Assembly: GCF_008831285.2 (NCBI RefSeq)
Contig: NC_045138.2
Span: 41,967,115 to 42,031,114 of the forward strand
Source: Nymphaea colorata
Taxonomy: Eukaryota > Streptophyta > Magnoliopsida > Nymphaeales > Nymphaeaceae
Reading direction: 5' to 3'
Length of the DNA stretch: 64,000 bases
Numbering within the stretch: position 1 is the stretch's first letter; every line of letters begins with the position of its first letter. The notes beneath the pieces are model-generated. The model was not told where the DNA came from. It ran no database searches and saw nothing but the letters and a program-made list of their open reading frames with translations. This document shows positions 11,001-20,231 of this stretch, piece by piece. The translations under genes and the position numbers were made by a program.

Positions 11001-13352
11001 CTTGAGTGGCCTTTTCATGTCGTGGTCTATGTTAGGGGTTTTCTTGGCAAATGATGTGCCTATGCCCTGTCACGACATGACGATAGATTGTTTTTATGAT
11101 TGTTCTCAGATTTGAGCCCTATCTAAGAGGGTTTGGAATTTTCTTGGCTTGTTGCCATACTGCGAAGGCTAAGCCTTCAGTTGTTTCTTTTTCAGGTTTT
11201 GGCGGACCTAGGGCAGCAGGTTGATCAAATGGCTTCACTCACATCCTACTTGGGAGGTTTTGGGTCTTTGGTAATGCCGGTCATGGGTTGGTCTTTTTGA
11301 TGTCTTATTTTTGTTAGGCATCAAAGTTGTAGTTTGAGGCATTTTTGTCATACACATAGATGTGAATTTGTATGAATTGAAGTTGTTATATAAATGAAAG
11401 TTCGCCCCATTGTTTGGAATGACATAGCTCCCTTTTTGAAATGTTGTGTCGTCACACTTCAATGCTTTATGTTAGAAAAAAATGTGTTTGAGGGTCAAAA
11501 AGGTTGGGGTGTGACAGGTGTTATAATTGTTGATGCTATACAAAAATTCAATTGCTCATGTAATAAAAAATGCATAATGTTGCAATTTCAGCGGTATACA
11601 TTGCTATACTAATCCAAGTTACACATTTCATAATAGCATGCAGTTTGAAATATGCCCGACAATGTTGGCTAAAGTTGCTCCGAAAATTTCATTAGGGAAA
11701 GTAACAAATTCATGATATCAAACTAAGTATTGTAGATTTAAAATTTGTATTCATTAAACTCGACTAACAAAAAATATCTGATTGAAACAAGCTGTTACTA
11801 TTATATTTTATGGGAAGAAAACACAGGAGTCTTCCTTTGGTAATACGCAAAAAATACTAAATAGACAAACATTTGAAAATTTACATCGGCAAAAGTAGTT
11901 GGTGAAATGGCATTCTAGCACAAAACCTGCAAATAGATGCAGTAGTCATGTACTCAACAACTGTGTTGCACAGTTTCAAATACAGTAGTTCATAATTTCA
12001 TTAAGGAAAGTAACAAACCCATGCTTTTGTTACTAAATGTGGTAGCTTATAAATTTTCATACTTCTTAGTTGACATATTTCAATTTCTTAGTTGAATTTC
12101 ATTTGGAATTAAAATTTATAGTTAATCACAGATTCATATTCAGTTGGACTAGTTTCAGATCTGACTCTAAGAAAAGATCCATGTGCCTTCCAGAACAAGG
12201 GAGTTCCCTTGCTCCTACTGTGTACGATTAGCCAGCCTTGCGGCAGCAAAGGATTCGACGTTCCCCCATGCCACTCATGATCATGCATGCAACTGTCTCA
12301 AAATAGGAAAATTTGACGCTTCCGTCCTTTAACATTTACTAGGAATATTAAATTTTCCTCCAACCCATATAGGAAGGAGGGAACCGATCAATTCGGACAT
12401 TTTTTCAATCAATGCGGGGAAAGGGACTGAAGATCACTCCAATCGTAACATGGTAAAAGGCAAGCATAAAAAACATGAAAGATAGCTTAGATTGAAAGAT
12501 CTTAGAACGTTTTAACAAGCAAAGTTGTTTCAAAAGCAAAACAAGCCTTATTCAAAAGCAAGTGAGATCTGACAGCTTCAGTGAAACGGTAGAGGAGAAA
12601 ATGATACAATAATCATGTCAAGAAACAAAACAATATCTCCTTTGGATGCAGTAGAAAGTGATGAACATAATCGGCCATCAGCATGAATCAGTACTTCCAC
12701 ATATGGGACAATCAGATTCGACGCCAAGCTATACACGGTCCATTTCGTTTATCAAATGTAACTTCAAGAACTGAAATTGAAGGCGGAATCGTTGACCAAC
12801 AGCAGCACATAGACAAAAAGATTTTCCGTTCAAATAGCGCCACAGCGAGCCTGTGCGCATGAAGAAACTGGCGACCCTATTACGTGTTCACACCTCAAAA
12901 CTGAAAACGCGGTTGCTTACCCGGACGGAGGCGCTGCCCTCATCAGAGACATCGACGGGGATGAGCCACGAGCTGTAGGTGTAGCGCCACTTCATGGTGA
13001 TGTTGGCTGTGGCGCCGGTAACGATGATGGCGATTCCGGTGTCCCCGGGATGGGCGCCGGAGGAGGACGATGAGAGGTTGAGGTGAGAGAGGATTATGCA
13101 GGAGAAGACCGCCTCGACGCCACCAACGAAGGGTATCCTGAAGGACCTGCTGATGTCGGGCAGGTGGAGGGCGGTGAGGGAGCTGACAGCCTCGCGGATG
13201 AGCACCTCCTTGGCGAAGTCCAGCCCCTCCTGCGTGACGTTCGCCCAGATGTAGCCCTTCTTGCCTTCATCGCCTCCTGGTGAGGGAAGGCATGAGGACA
13301 GGCAGGAGAGGGCGGTCAGGAGGAGAAGAGCACCCCATCTCCGTGCCATCAT
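1800..13352 (-). CDS. BPI/LBP-family lipid-binding protein, 4 exons, 3' end off the window
   Basis: This is a secreted or vacuolar lipid-binding protein of the bactericidal/permeability-increasing (BPI/LBP/PLTP) fold. Plant members have been linked to lipopolysaccharide binding and defence-gene control; that is family knowledge, not visible here. Exons are 12921-13352, 6719-6858, 4284-4635 and 1800-2048; together 1173 nt, 391 codons with no stop. The N-terminus has two basic residues and a Leu-rich stretch (residues 4-20), a good signal peptide. Family landmarks follow in order: an early GYIWANVTQEGLDFAKE block, LDGGASWFYQ at the end of exon 2, LGISVDEAVFNSA late in exon 3, and LNTAGWRFIVPQLYKKYPN in exon 4. 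Relatives are about 450-490 residues, so roughly the last 90 lie left of the window. Start 13352 is chosen because it precedes the signal peptide; a second Met follows directly. The exons look intact and functional. Confidence 0.9.
2049..4283 (-). other. Intron 3 of the BPI/LBP-like gene
   Basis: A 2.2-kb AT-rich intron between exons 3 and 4. No coding remnant, terminal repeats or RNA gene recognised. It contains short T-rich and A-rich runs only. Confidence 0.75.
4284..4635 (-). CDS. BPI/LBP-like gene, exon 3
   Basis: Acceptor AG at 4637-4636; the first base completes the Gly codon split by intron 2, then Trp-Val-Asp-Ala-Phe. It runs through FEIDGLFTE and LGISVDEAVFNSA to donor GTAATT at 4283. 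Length 352 nt, ending in phase 0. It covers the end of the N-terminal barrel and the start of the linker to the C-terminal domain. Confidence 0.88.
4636..6718 (-). other. Intron 2 of the BPI/LBP-like gene
   Basis: About 2.1 kb. It contains a short (AT)n run near 5011-5022 and an AT-rich stretch (about 5040-5480) where sequences built on AAAATATCG and its complement recur, as in many decayed plant repeats. No coding remnant was recognised. Confidence 0.65.
6719..6858 (-). CDS. BPI/LBP-like gene, exon 2
   Basis: A 140-nt exon, too short to stand out as an open frame. It opens after AG (6860-6859) with VEGMQAGITL and closes inside a Gly codon before donor GTATGC (6718). The motif LDGGASWFYQG, with DCG before it, is characteristic of plant BPI/LBP proteins. 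Phase matches both neighbours exactly. Confidence 0.88.
7719..7749. repeat. Homopolymer pair C15-A16
   Basis: A run of 15 C is followed directly by 16 A, after a (CT)n tract. It is a low-complexity site in intron 1 and a likely place for sequencing or assembly error. Confidence 0.9.
8530..11516 (+). mobile_element. Probable solo LTR, Ty3/gypsy Del/Tekay type
   Basis: Begins TGTAACGCTCG and ends GGGGTGTGACA, the terminal style of long Tekay/Del LTRs. It has no protein-coding remnant, a GC-rich start (8570-9190), then long TG-rich stretches with GTGTGTATG and GAATGTG words, and TATATAAATGAAAG near the 3' end. A length of 2987 bp suits such LTRs. The five flanking bases differ (ATAGG and GGTGT), so a clean target duplication is not seen, although AGGTGT recurs at 8527 and 11516. 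No second LTR or internal region follows, hence solo. Lineage is inferred from the ends only. Confidence 0.5.
12921..13352 (-). CDS. BPI/LBP-like gene, exon 1
   Basis: Codons 1-144, phase 0 at its end. The donor is GTAAGC at 12920-12915, just after a Ser-Val-Arg. Reading through the donor gives ten more codons and then a stop, so the splice is needed. The exon is much more GC-rich than the following introns. It carries the signal peptide and the first beta-strand/helix part of the N-terminal BPI barrel. Confidence 0.9.
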
Positions 13353-14738
13353 CGCCGGCGATTTCTAAGTTCTAACTTGTTGTCATCGCAGGAGGAGGCT
13401 GTCCCGAGAGGGGGCCGAGTGGTGGTAGCTGGAGACGGAAGGGAGGCAATATTTTCTCGACCGAACAAGGATGGTAGCTCTCATCAGTCATCTCGCCCAT
13501 TTTGATTAGGACGCACTTGTTGGCTACCAAATAATTATGAACTCACGAACTTGGGGACCAGTACGAGTCCATGGCATATCTGCCCAAGGCTGATGCCATG
13601 TGCTTTGATATTAAATATAATATGTTTTTCCCGAAAATTTTTGAAAGGAACTGGGAACTGAAAAACTAAGTACTGCTGCTGAATTTCCTTTGAATCAGCA
13701 GATTCATCTTGGAGGCGTTTGGACGATACTTAATTTATGTTTATTTATTGTCTGAATGACTGACATGACAAAAATAGATTGTTTGGCGGAAAAACTTACT
13801 TCAATTCTTTAAATTGAAAGAAGATATTGCCCTAAAAAAGGGAGCCCTTGTAGCGTGGAGTTTGCCACCTATCGCATCTAAACTCTGTGATAGTAAGAGC
13901 TTTCCATTAGAATGGTCGATTCGTTTGAATATAACTTTGAGTTTGAATGTGATGGTTGGGAATTCTTTAATTCATATCAGCAAAGCACTTTTTTAGATTT
14001 TTTGTGTGTAAGTAGATATTTAAGAGAACCTTCCCATTCACTGCTCACCTAATTAAGGTCAGTCAGTGCTTTTTAAGTGCAAAGATGCTAAGACAGTTGT
14101 GATCATTAAGGCTGAACATCCGGCCAGGGAAACCCGATGTTTGACAAAGCTGGACTCGTGCAAACTCCAAGAACTTGTTGGCAGCTCAAGCTCATCCTGT
14201 TTAGTTATTGGGCCCCTTGCATTTTTTGTTTTATTTATTTGTTCATTTTCACTTGATCATTATGAGGTTACTTATTGACAGACATTAATTTATATTAATT
14301 TGTAGATGTAGCCTGTGTCTTCATGTCCATAATGTCTTGGTGTATTATCGCATATTCTCTGCATTGCAAGGCATATCCTTGTCTCATAGGCGTGTCAAAT
14401 TTATATAGCATATTGGCTATAAAAATGATTGCTTGCAATTTCACTTCTCATTGTTTTATCCAATCCTCGCACCAATATGTGTCTGTTAAGTGATTGTGAG
14501 CATCCAAATAGAAAGGAAGTTGTTTCCATTTTCCATCCGTTCCAATTTCAGGTTGTATATCATCTGATATGTACAGAAAGTTTTTTTGGAAAAAAACTTG
14601 TCAAGGAAAAAATTTGGATGTAGTTTTGTTGAATGACACCTCCCAAAAACATAACCATTACTTTCAGTTCAAAGAACAAATTAATACAAGAATTAAACAG
14701 CATCGTAACGAGGCAATCTGAAAAAAAAAAAAGGAAAT
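13353..14738. other. 5' flank of the BPI/LBP-like gene; no gene seen
   Basis: Upstream of the start codon at 13352. This should hold the promoter and 5' leader, but I cannot place a convincing TATA box or transcription start. Short open frames here have no recognisable family. Confidence 0.5.
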
Positions 14739-14783
14739 CTCTCTCTCTCTCTCTCTCTCTCTCCCTCTCTCTCTATCTCTGTC
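14739..14783. repeat. (CT)n microsatellite
   Basis: Runs of CT, slightly interrupted, preceded by an A12 tract. Confidence 0.9.
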
Positions 14784-15379
14784 GCTCGCGCGCTTTCTCT
14801 CTGCTGAACTAGACAAATATTGGAACTAGACGTTCATGCTTTTAGCCAAACTAACTGTGCTATTAATATAACATGACAATTGGAAGAAAACTGAACGTTA
14901 ATCCTCGTACTGCATTTTATTCAACTATAACAGTGTATTTATATCCAAGAACGAACATCAACATGAAGAGTAAGCCTGTCCATCTGCTCACTGTATTGCC
15001 GCAGTAGAGCTTGAACCATCGTCTGCAGATCTCTTGTTGATTGATCACTTCCATCCGTAAGCAAACTTAGGAAGTCAAGGAGTATGCAATTGGATATTCA
15101 AACCGCAATTAAGCACATATGTCCTAAATTAAATATGTTTTGGTTCGTCCTAGACACCTCTCGTTTATTTCATCCCACAGGCTCCACGATAAAAGGGGAA
15201 TAACCATGGGCTTGGCTTAACCCCTCTATGACAGTCTACCATCATTTTCATCAAAACTCAAAAGCAACAGATGGGAAAACAAAAAAGAGTTTTCTTTTAA
15301 TTTTTTGGATATTCATATTCTGATTCAGACTTGGATTCCAATGCGGATGAAAAACTGCTTATACCATATCCGAATCTGG

Positions 15380-15640
15380 TTTTTAAATTCACATCTAAAT
15401 CCGATCCGGATCCAACTTTTAAGTTATATTTGAATTCGATCTGGATCTGACTTTTAAGTTACATCTGAATCTGATCTGAATTCGACTTTTAGGTTATATC
15501 TAAATTCGATATGAATCTGACTTTTAAGTCATATCCTAATCCAACTTTTAAGTTATATCTTAATTAGATTGGAATATGACTTTTAAGCTATATATGAATC
15601 CGATCCAAACCTGCCCTTTAAATTGTATCTGAATTAGCGA
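15380..15640. repeat. 35-bp minisatellite, about 6-7 imperfect units
   Basis: The word ACTTTTAAGTTATAT recurs every 35 bases from 15415, with each unit continuing as a variant of CTGAATTCGATCTGGATCTG. One unit is shortened to 24 bp. Units before 15415 and after about 15610 are more diverged. Pure repeat; no coding signal. Confidence 0.8.
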
Positions 15641-16216
15641 AGTTTGACTCTATGTATCCACATTCAAAATTTGAATATTAGTCAAATTTAATAAAGTAAG
15701 CCTAAAAAACATATTTTTTTAAACATTTACCAATATTGAAGTAATGAGTAAATAATGAAAAAATGTATTCACGTGGTCTACAAATTGCATCTTAAACAAA
15801 TTTAAGAAACCAACATATCTAATGAAGGCAAGTGCAACTGCATGCTTAGATCTTAAGTACCAAGCCATTTGGATTGGGTCTAAGTGTTCTATTTTATTGA
15901 ATAAGGTAATAATGACGAAGGAAAATTTATCATATTTCTTATCATTTCTTGAACAAAATGGTGTGTAACATACTTTTTGTCCAAGTCTAACCAATTCTAT
16001 AGAAATGTATAAGACAATAAAACATAACAATCACTTGAGAGAGAATGAATAGTTAAATGTTTCCAAGTTAAGTCTGCAATGATTTACCCATTTTAAGTAA
16101 TAAGCATCATAATAAGGTAATATGTACAAAAAATTTATAGTAAGCACTAAGTGAACTATGAAACCAATCTTTAGCTCACACCAACCCAAACTGGACTGGT
16201 GGTATTTGTCAAGCCT

Positions 16217-16219
<3 letters not shown>

Positions 16220-16309
<90 letters not shown>
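16220..16309. repeat. Compound (TG)n-(AG)n microsatellite
   Basis: TG repeats (16220-16270) join AG repeats (16271-16309). Translations through it are artefacts. Confidence 0.95.
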
Positions 16310-16311
<2 letters not shown>

Positions 16312-16829
16312 AAATAAAAATAAAAGAAAGTATGTATAGGTCACACCACATCGTCAAACTTCATTCTCTATAGCACACAAACTTCAATTTTCCAAATTGT
16401 ACTTGGCTATTGTTCTTTGATGCAACAAGAAACTAGACGAGAGTCAATGCTTGACAACCTCGATAAAAAAACATTTCACCTTATAATACAAGCTTGCAGC
16501 TTTCAATGCCTCCACTTGCCAAAGTGGATATGTTCTTTTATTTTAATATATACTTCGACTATGGTGACATTATATTGAGGATAATGCTATCAAATTAACC
16601 TACACAAATAACTGTAAGTTTTAATTGATATGAGGAAAACAAATAACTACAAAAAGAATATCTACCTCTAATTTATGACTCACTTCCAATGTAGGCAAAT
16701 GCAAATGATGCTTCCTCTTCAAACAAAGGTGTAGACAAATAGGAACCATCAAACAACTAATAAAATAAACAACACAAAAATATAATTAAAAACATTAATC
16801 ATAAATTAATTACCTTTACTCTAATCTTG

Positions 16830-18060
16830 CAACCAATCATGTGCACATGTCAAAGCCTCCATGGTCTTTGTACCTAATCAACTTTTGTATGATATAAAAA
16901 TATATCCTCCATAATAAATGTTAACTTTGATGCAACAGTTGATAAAATAAGAGCCAAAATATCACATTTCGTTTTAGATAACACTGGGCATTTGGGTGCA
17001 TTGCCTTTTCACCATGTCAAAATATCAATTAAATTGTTTTTTGGATAAATAGGCTCTTTCAAATACAACTCTAAATCTGATTTGGTGCATTCACTCTCAT
17101 GATTCTTCAAGAAAGTCATCATGCACTTCTTCTAGGTTTTTTATGAGAAAAAATTCAACAAAAAAAAGTAAAGATAAATGCATCACTATCCTTCTCAACA
17201 TCAACAATATGACTGGTAGAGGGTGTCTTTGATGCATAAATAGCTCTATACTCATCGTAAAGATCCCAAATGTAACTTTTAATTATAAAGACATATTTAT
17301 ATGTTTCATCTTTATAAAGTTGTTTGTAGTAAAGTTCAATTATTTTTATCTTATAATGATGATAAAAAACCACTGCGATTGTTAAAATTACATTACATAT
17401 GTCTCAATACTTGTCAAACTTTTCTTCGGGTAACAATCTAACTTGAACACATTTTCTCAAATTCTACTTCTATCTCACAAAACTCTTTAAATAAGATATT
17501 AGAAGTTGTATACTTTACCACAAAAATGGCATTCCTAGCTTCATAAAATATGTTATAACCGTTTTGAATAATAACAACCTTCTTTCACGCGTCCTTATTC
17601 AATGTCAAATGATAATGACGATCAAGTTTTTGAAAACAGCCAAAAGTTTTTTGATATTTAAAGCTACATTAAATATACGAAATATCGAGTTTCATCTAGT
17701 TAAAACGTCAAGATATAATTTTTTTCAGAAATAACTTTGATATGACACACTGCTCAATCAAAAAATTCACATCGAAATGGAAATGCCTTGATATATTTAA
17801 TGTTTTCTTTGATCTTATCAATCACATCACTTATTTCTTTGACACCATCTTGCACAATTAAGTTAAAAATATGAGCAGCACAAATTGAAAAAAAAAAAAT
17901 CATTGCAAGCAAGTGCATCCTTTCAATAAGCCACTATTTTGTAACTATGTTGTCATTTGTCGAACACTTATGTAAAGTAATTGAAAATAATTAGGATCAA
18001 TGTTTCATTTTGTTAAACAATCTCTTATGACTAATGCGAGTTTTTCTCTCATATAAGGTG
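16830..18060 (-). pseudogene. hAT-superfamily transposase remnant
   Basis: Reading the minus strand from about 18060 down, fragments of a plant hAT (Ac/zf-BED type) transposase occur in family order, in shifting frames with stops. Near 17880-17750 is CAAHIFNLIVQDGVKEISD, the conserved CCAH/NL-V-DG block of the RNase H-like core. Near 17370-17190 is the YYKQLYKD...LYDEYRAIYAS part of the insert domain. Near 17090-16850 is SDLELYLKEP followed by a decayed WKGNAP...STVAS block, the C-terminal dimerisation domain. No full frame survives, so it is dead. Terminal inverted repeats and the 8-bp target duplication were not found. The N-terminal BED finger was not recognised. Confidence 0.75.
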
Positions 18061-18601
18061 ACTTAATAACAACAAAGTTAAGAACTTTCTTTTGTATTTC
18101 TCAATTATCATCAAATGCATACAAACATAAATAACCAATTTTTTTACAAGATGAAGCTTATATGTCAGATGTAAGTAGAAGTATTTCAAGTTGTTAGCAG
18201 AGGCATAACTAGAAGTATTAACACGATATGTTGTAAAATCCATATAATGCATATATAAACAATAAAAATGAATAAATGAATAATCAATGATAAACAAAAT
18301 AAAAAAGTGTCTTACAAATTGAAGAGTTTGTTGAGTATCCTCTCTTGACTCTTGGTTAGCAAGATTATCGCTTTCTACCAGGAATTACCAATGGTAAATT
18401 ATTGAATATATAATATTTTCAAAGAAATAACATACACCTGCAAGTAATCCATTTCTTTATATGATTAAACATGAGAAAAATGCACTTTTGCTACATTGCA
18501 AGGCAACAACTAGAGGGTTTGAAATTACCAAACACATCAACACCATAAATTACACATAAAATGAATATATCAAAATGCTAATGTCCATCAGGTGCTTTAT
18601 T

Positions 18602-18602
<1 letters not shown>

Positions 18603-18632
<30 letters not shown>

Positions 18633-18657
18633 ATATATATATATATATACACACACA
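18603..18657. repeat. Compound (GA)n-(TA)n-(CA)n microsatellite
   Basis: GA repeats pass into TA repeats and then CA repeats. Confidence 0.9.
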
Positions 18658-19661
18658 CCCCAATCACCACAGTCTTGAAATCCATTATACTACCATAGAG
18701 GCAACATCTAAGATGTCATCATTTGTCAAGTAGCAATTTTCTTTTTGTCCACATTTACAACTGAGGTATAGTGGGTTCCTTTATCTTCTGCTGCTCATTA
18801 TTTCCTACATGCAGTCAAATTTAAGAAATAAATCTTACATTAAGGTTGTCTCATTGATTCAACTCGAGAGAACTACACTCTCAAGTTCGTAATATATTAG
18901 AACCAATTCAAAGCAATAATAGTTTCTATAATGCACATACTGTAAAGGAAAGATGACAATGCTAATTCAAGTGTCAATTATTCAAAACAATAATGAACTT
19001 CATTTTCTGTAGCTTCTCACAATTGAATAATGTAAATTCTCATTTTTAATTTTACCCAAAGAACATGCTCAAAAACAAATCGCTAAAGTTGGCATATTAT
19101 TATCCTGTAATTTTCTCTCAATGGACATGCTAAAAAATAAAAGCCCAGAACTGATCTCACTCTATGTTCTTACACCTATTTTTTATCTTTAGTATAGTGG
19201 GTCTCCAAATGGATAAGATGGCTGCCTATCTTCTCATGCACTAGTTCACCCAGTAGAATAAAAGTCTCATATTGGTAACATCATATCTCCAGCTATTGAC
19301 ATACCAGCGGCCCTTGCCCCATAACCAAGGTGGGATAGTCTGAAGTCTGAACAGCTTTAATTGCTGCCACTCTTGCACCATTTGCCACTATGTCTAGTTT
19401 CTATTGTCTCGTTAACATTGTTTGGTACTTTGCTTATAGTTTGCTTTTCATATTGAAGTTTAGGTGGGAATGAGGAAGGAAGGCGCAATGCAGATGGTGG
19501 TCTTTGGCATTAGCAACAAAGAAACCACACCCTCTGATGGGTAGAAGCCTAGCAACTTTGGTCTGAGTGAAAATTCTCACAGAACTCTATGCATGAGCTA
19601 ACCAATAAATCATGTTCCATTGCCTAGGCATGACTTTTGTACATGCTGAATATGCCTCTAA
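18658..19661. other. About 1 kb without recognised gene
   Basis: AT-rich, no family-level match on either strand and no repeat structure seen. Confidence 0.5.
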
Positions 19662-19955
19662 CGGTATGTTTGGATGGACTGAAAGAAAGAGAAAGGAAGG
19701 AAACGGAAAGAAAAGGGAAGGGAAGGGAATGGGGAGGGAAAGGATAAGAAAGGAATGTCCATTCCTTTTCCTTCCAATCTCTCAATTTTCAGAGGGAATG
19801 AAATTACATTGAAAAATCCTTTCTTTTCTTCCCTTTGCCTTTCTTTTCCTTTGCACCCAAACACAATCATGATCTCCCTTTTCTTTTACTTCCTTATCAA
19901 TTAGTCATTCAAACATAGGAAAGGCCTTTCTTTCATCCTCCATCCAAACAGGCTG
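19662..19955. mobile_element. Tourist-like MITE (PIF/Harbinger type)
   Basis: The 294-bp block is flanked by TAA (19659-19661 and 19956-19958), the 3-bp target typical of PIF/Harbinger. Its ends are inverted repeats: the left starts CGGTATGTTTGGATGGA and the right, read on the other strand, CAGCCTGTTTGGATGGA, with GAAAGAAAG following in both. The left half is GA-rich and the right half CT-rich, so the whole element can fold as one long imperfect hairpin. No coding capacity. Confidence 0.6.
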
Positions 19956-20231
19956 TAAACGCAGCAGTTTTCAAGTTGCTATTGTCCTAAATGCACTAGT
20001 TCAGCAATTCAGAAAGCATATCCAGCTTGGGACTGGACTATTGTTTGATGCATTCCAACTCTTTCATGTTGGTTCTCAATCATATTGTCAAAGAAATATT
20101 TTCATCAAAGCTAAAACCATAAAGTCATAAAATCATCTAACTTGAAAGCACTCCTTGGATGGCATCCATGCATGATGAGAGGGAAACTAAAGGCTCACAA
20201 CATATAGGATTTCTTTGTCACTACTGCAAGC

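Larger units (their letters stand above)
6859..12920 (-). other. Intron 1 of the BPI/LBP-like gene (6.1 kb)
   Basis: Separates exon 1 from exon 2. About half of it is a single inserted LTR-like block (8530-11516). Without that insertion the intron would be about 3.1 kb. The remaining parts, 6859-8529 and 11517-12920, show no coding remnant I can name. Confidence 0.75.

Noticed and set aside
16031-16357. 108-codon minus-strand frame with Ser-Leu and Thr-His runs
   Set aside because: Crosses the (TG)n-(AG)n microsatellite; no conserved part.
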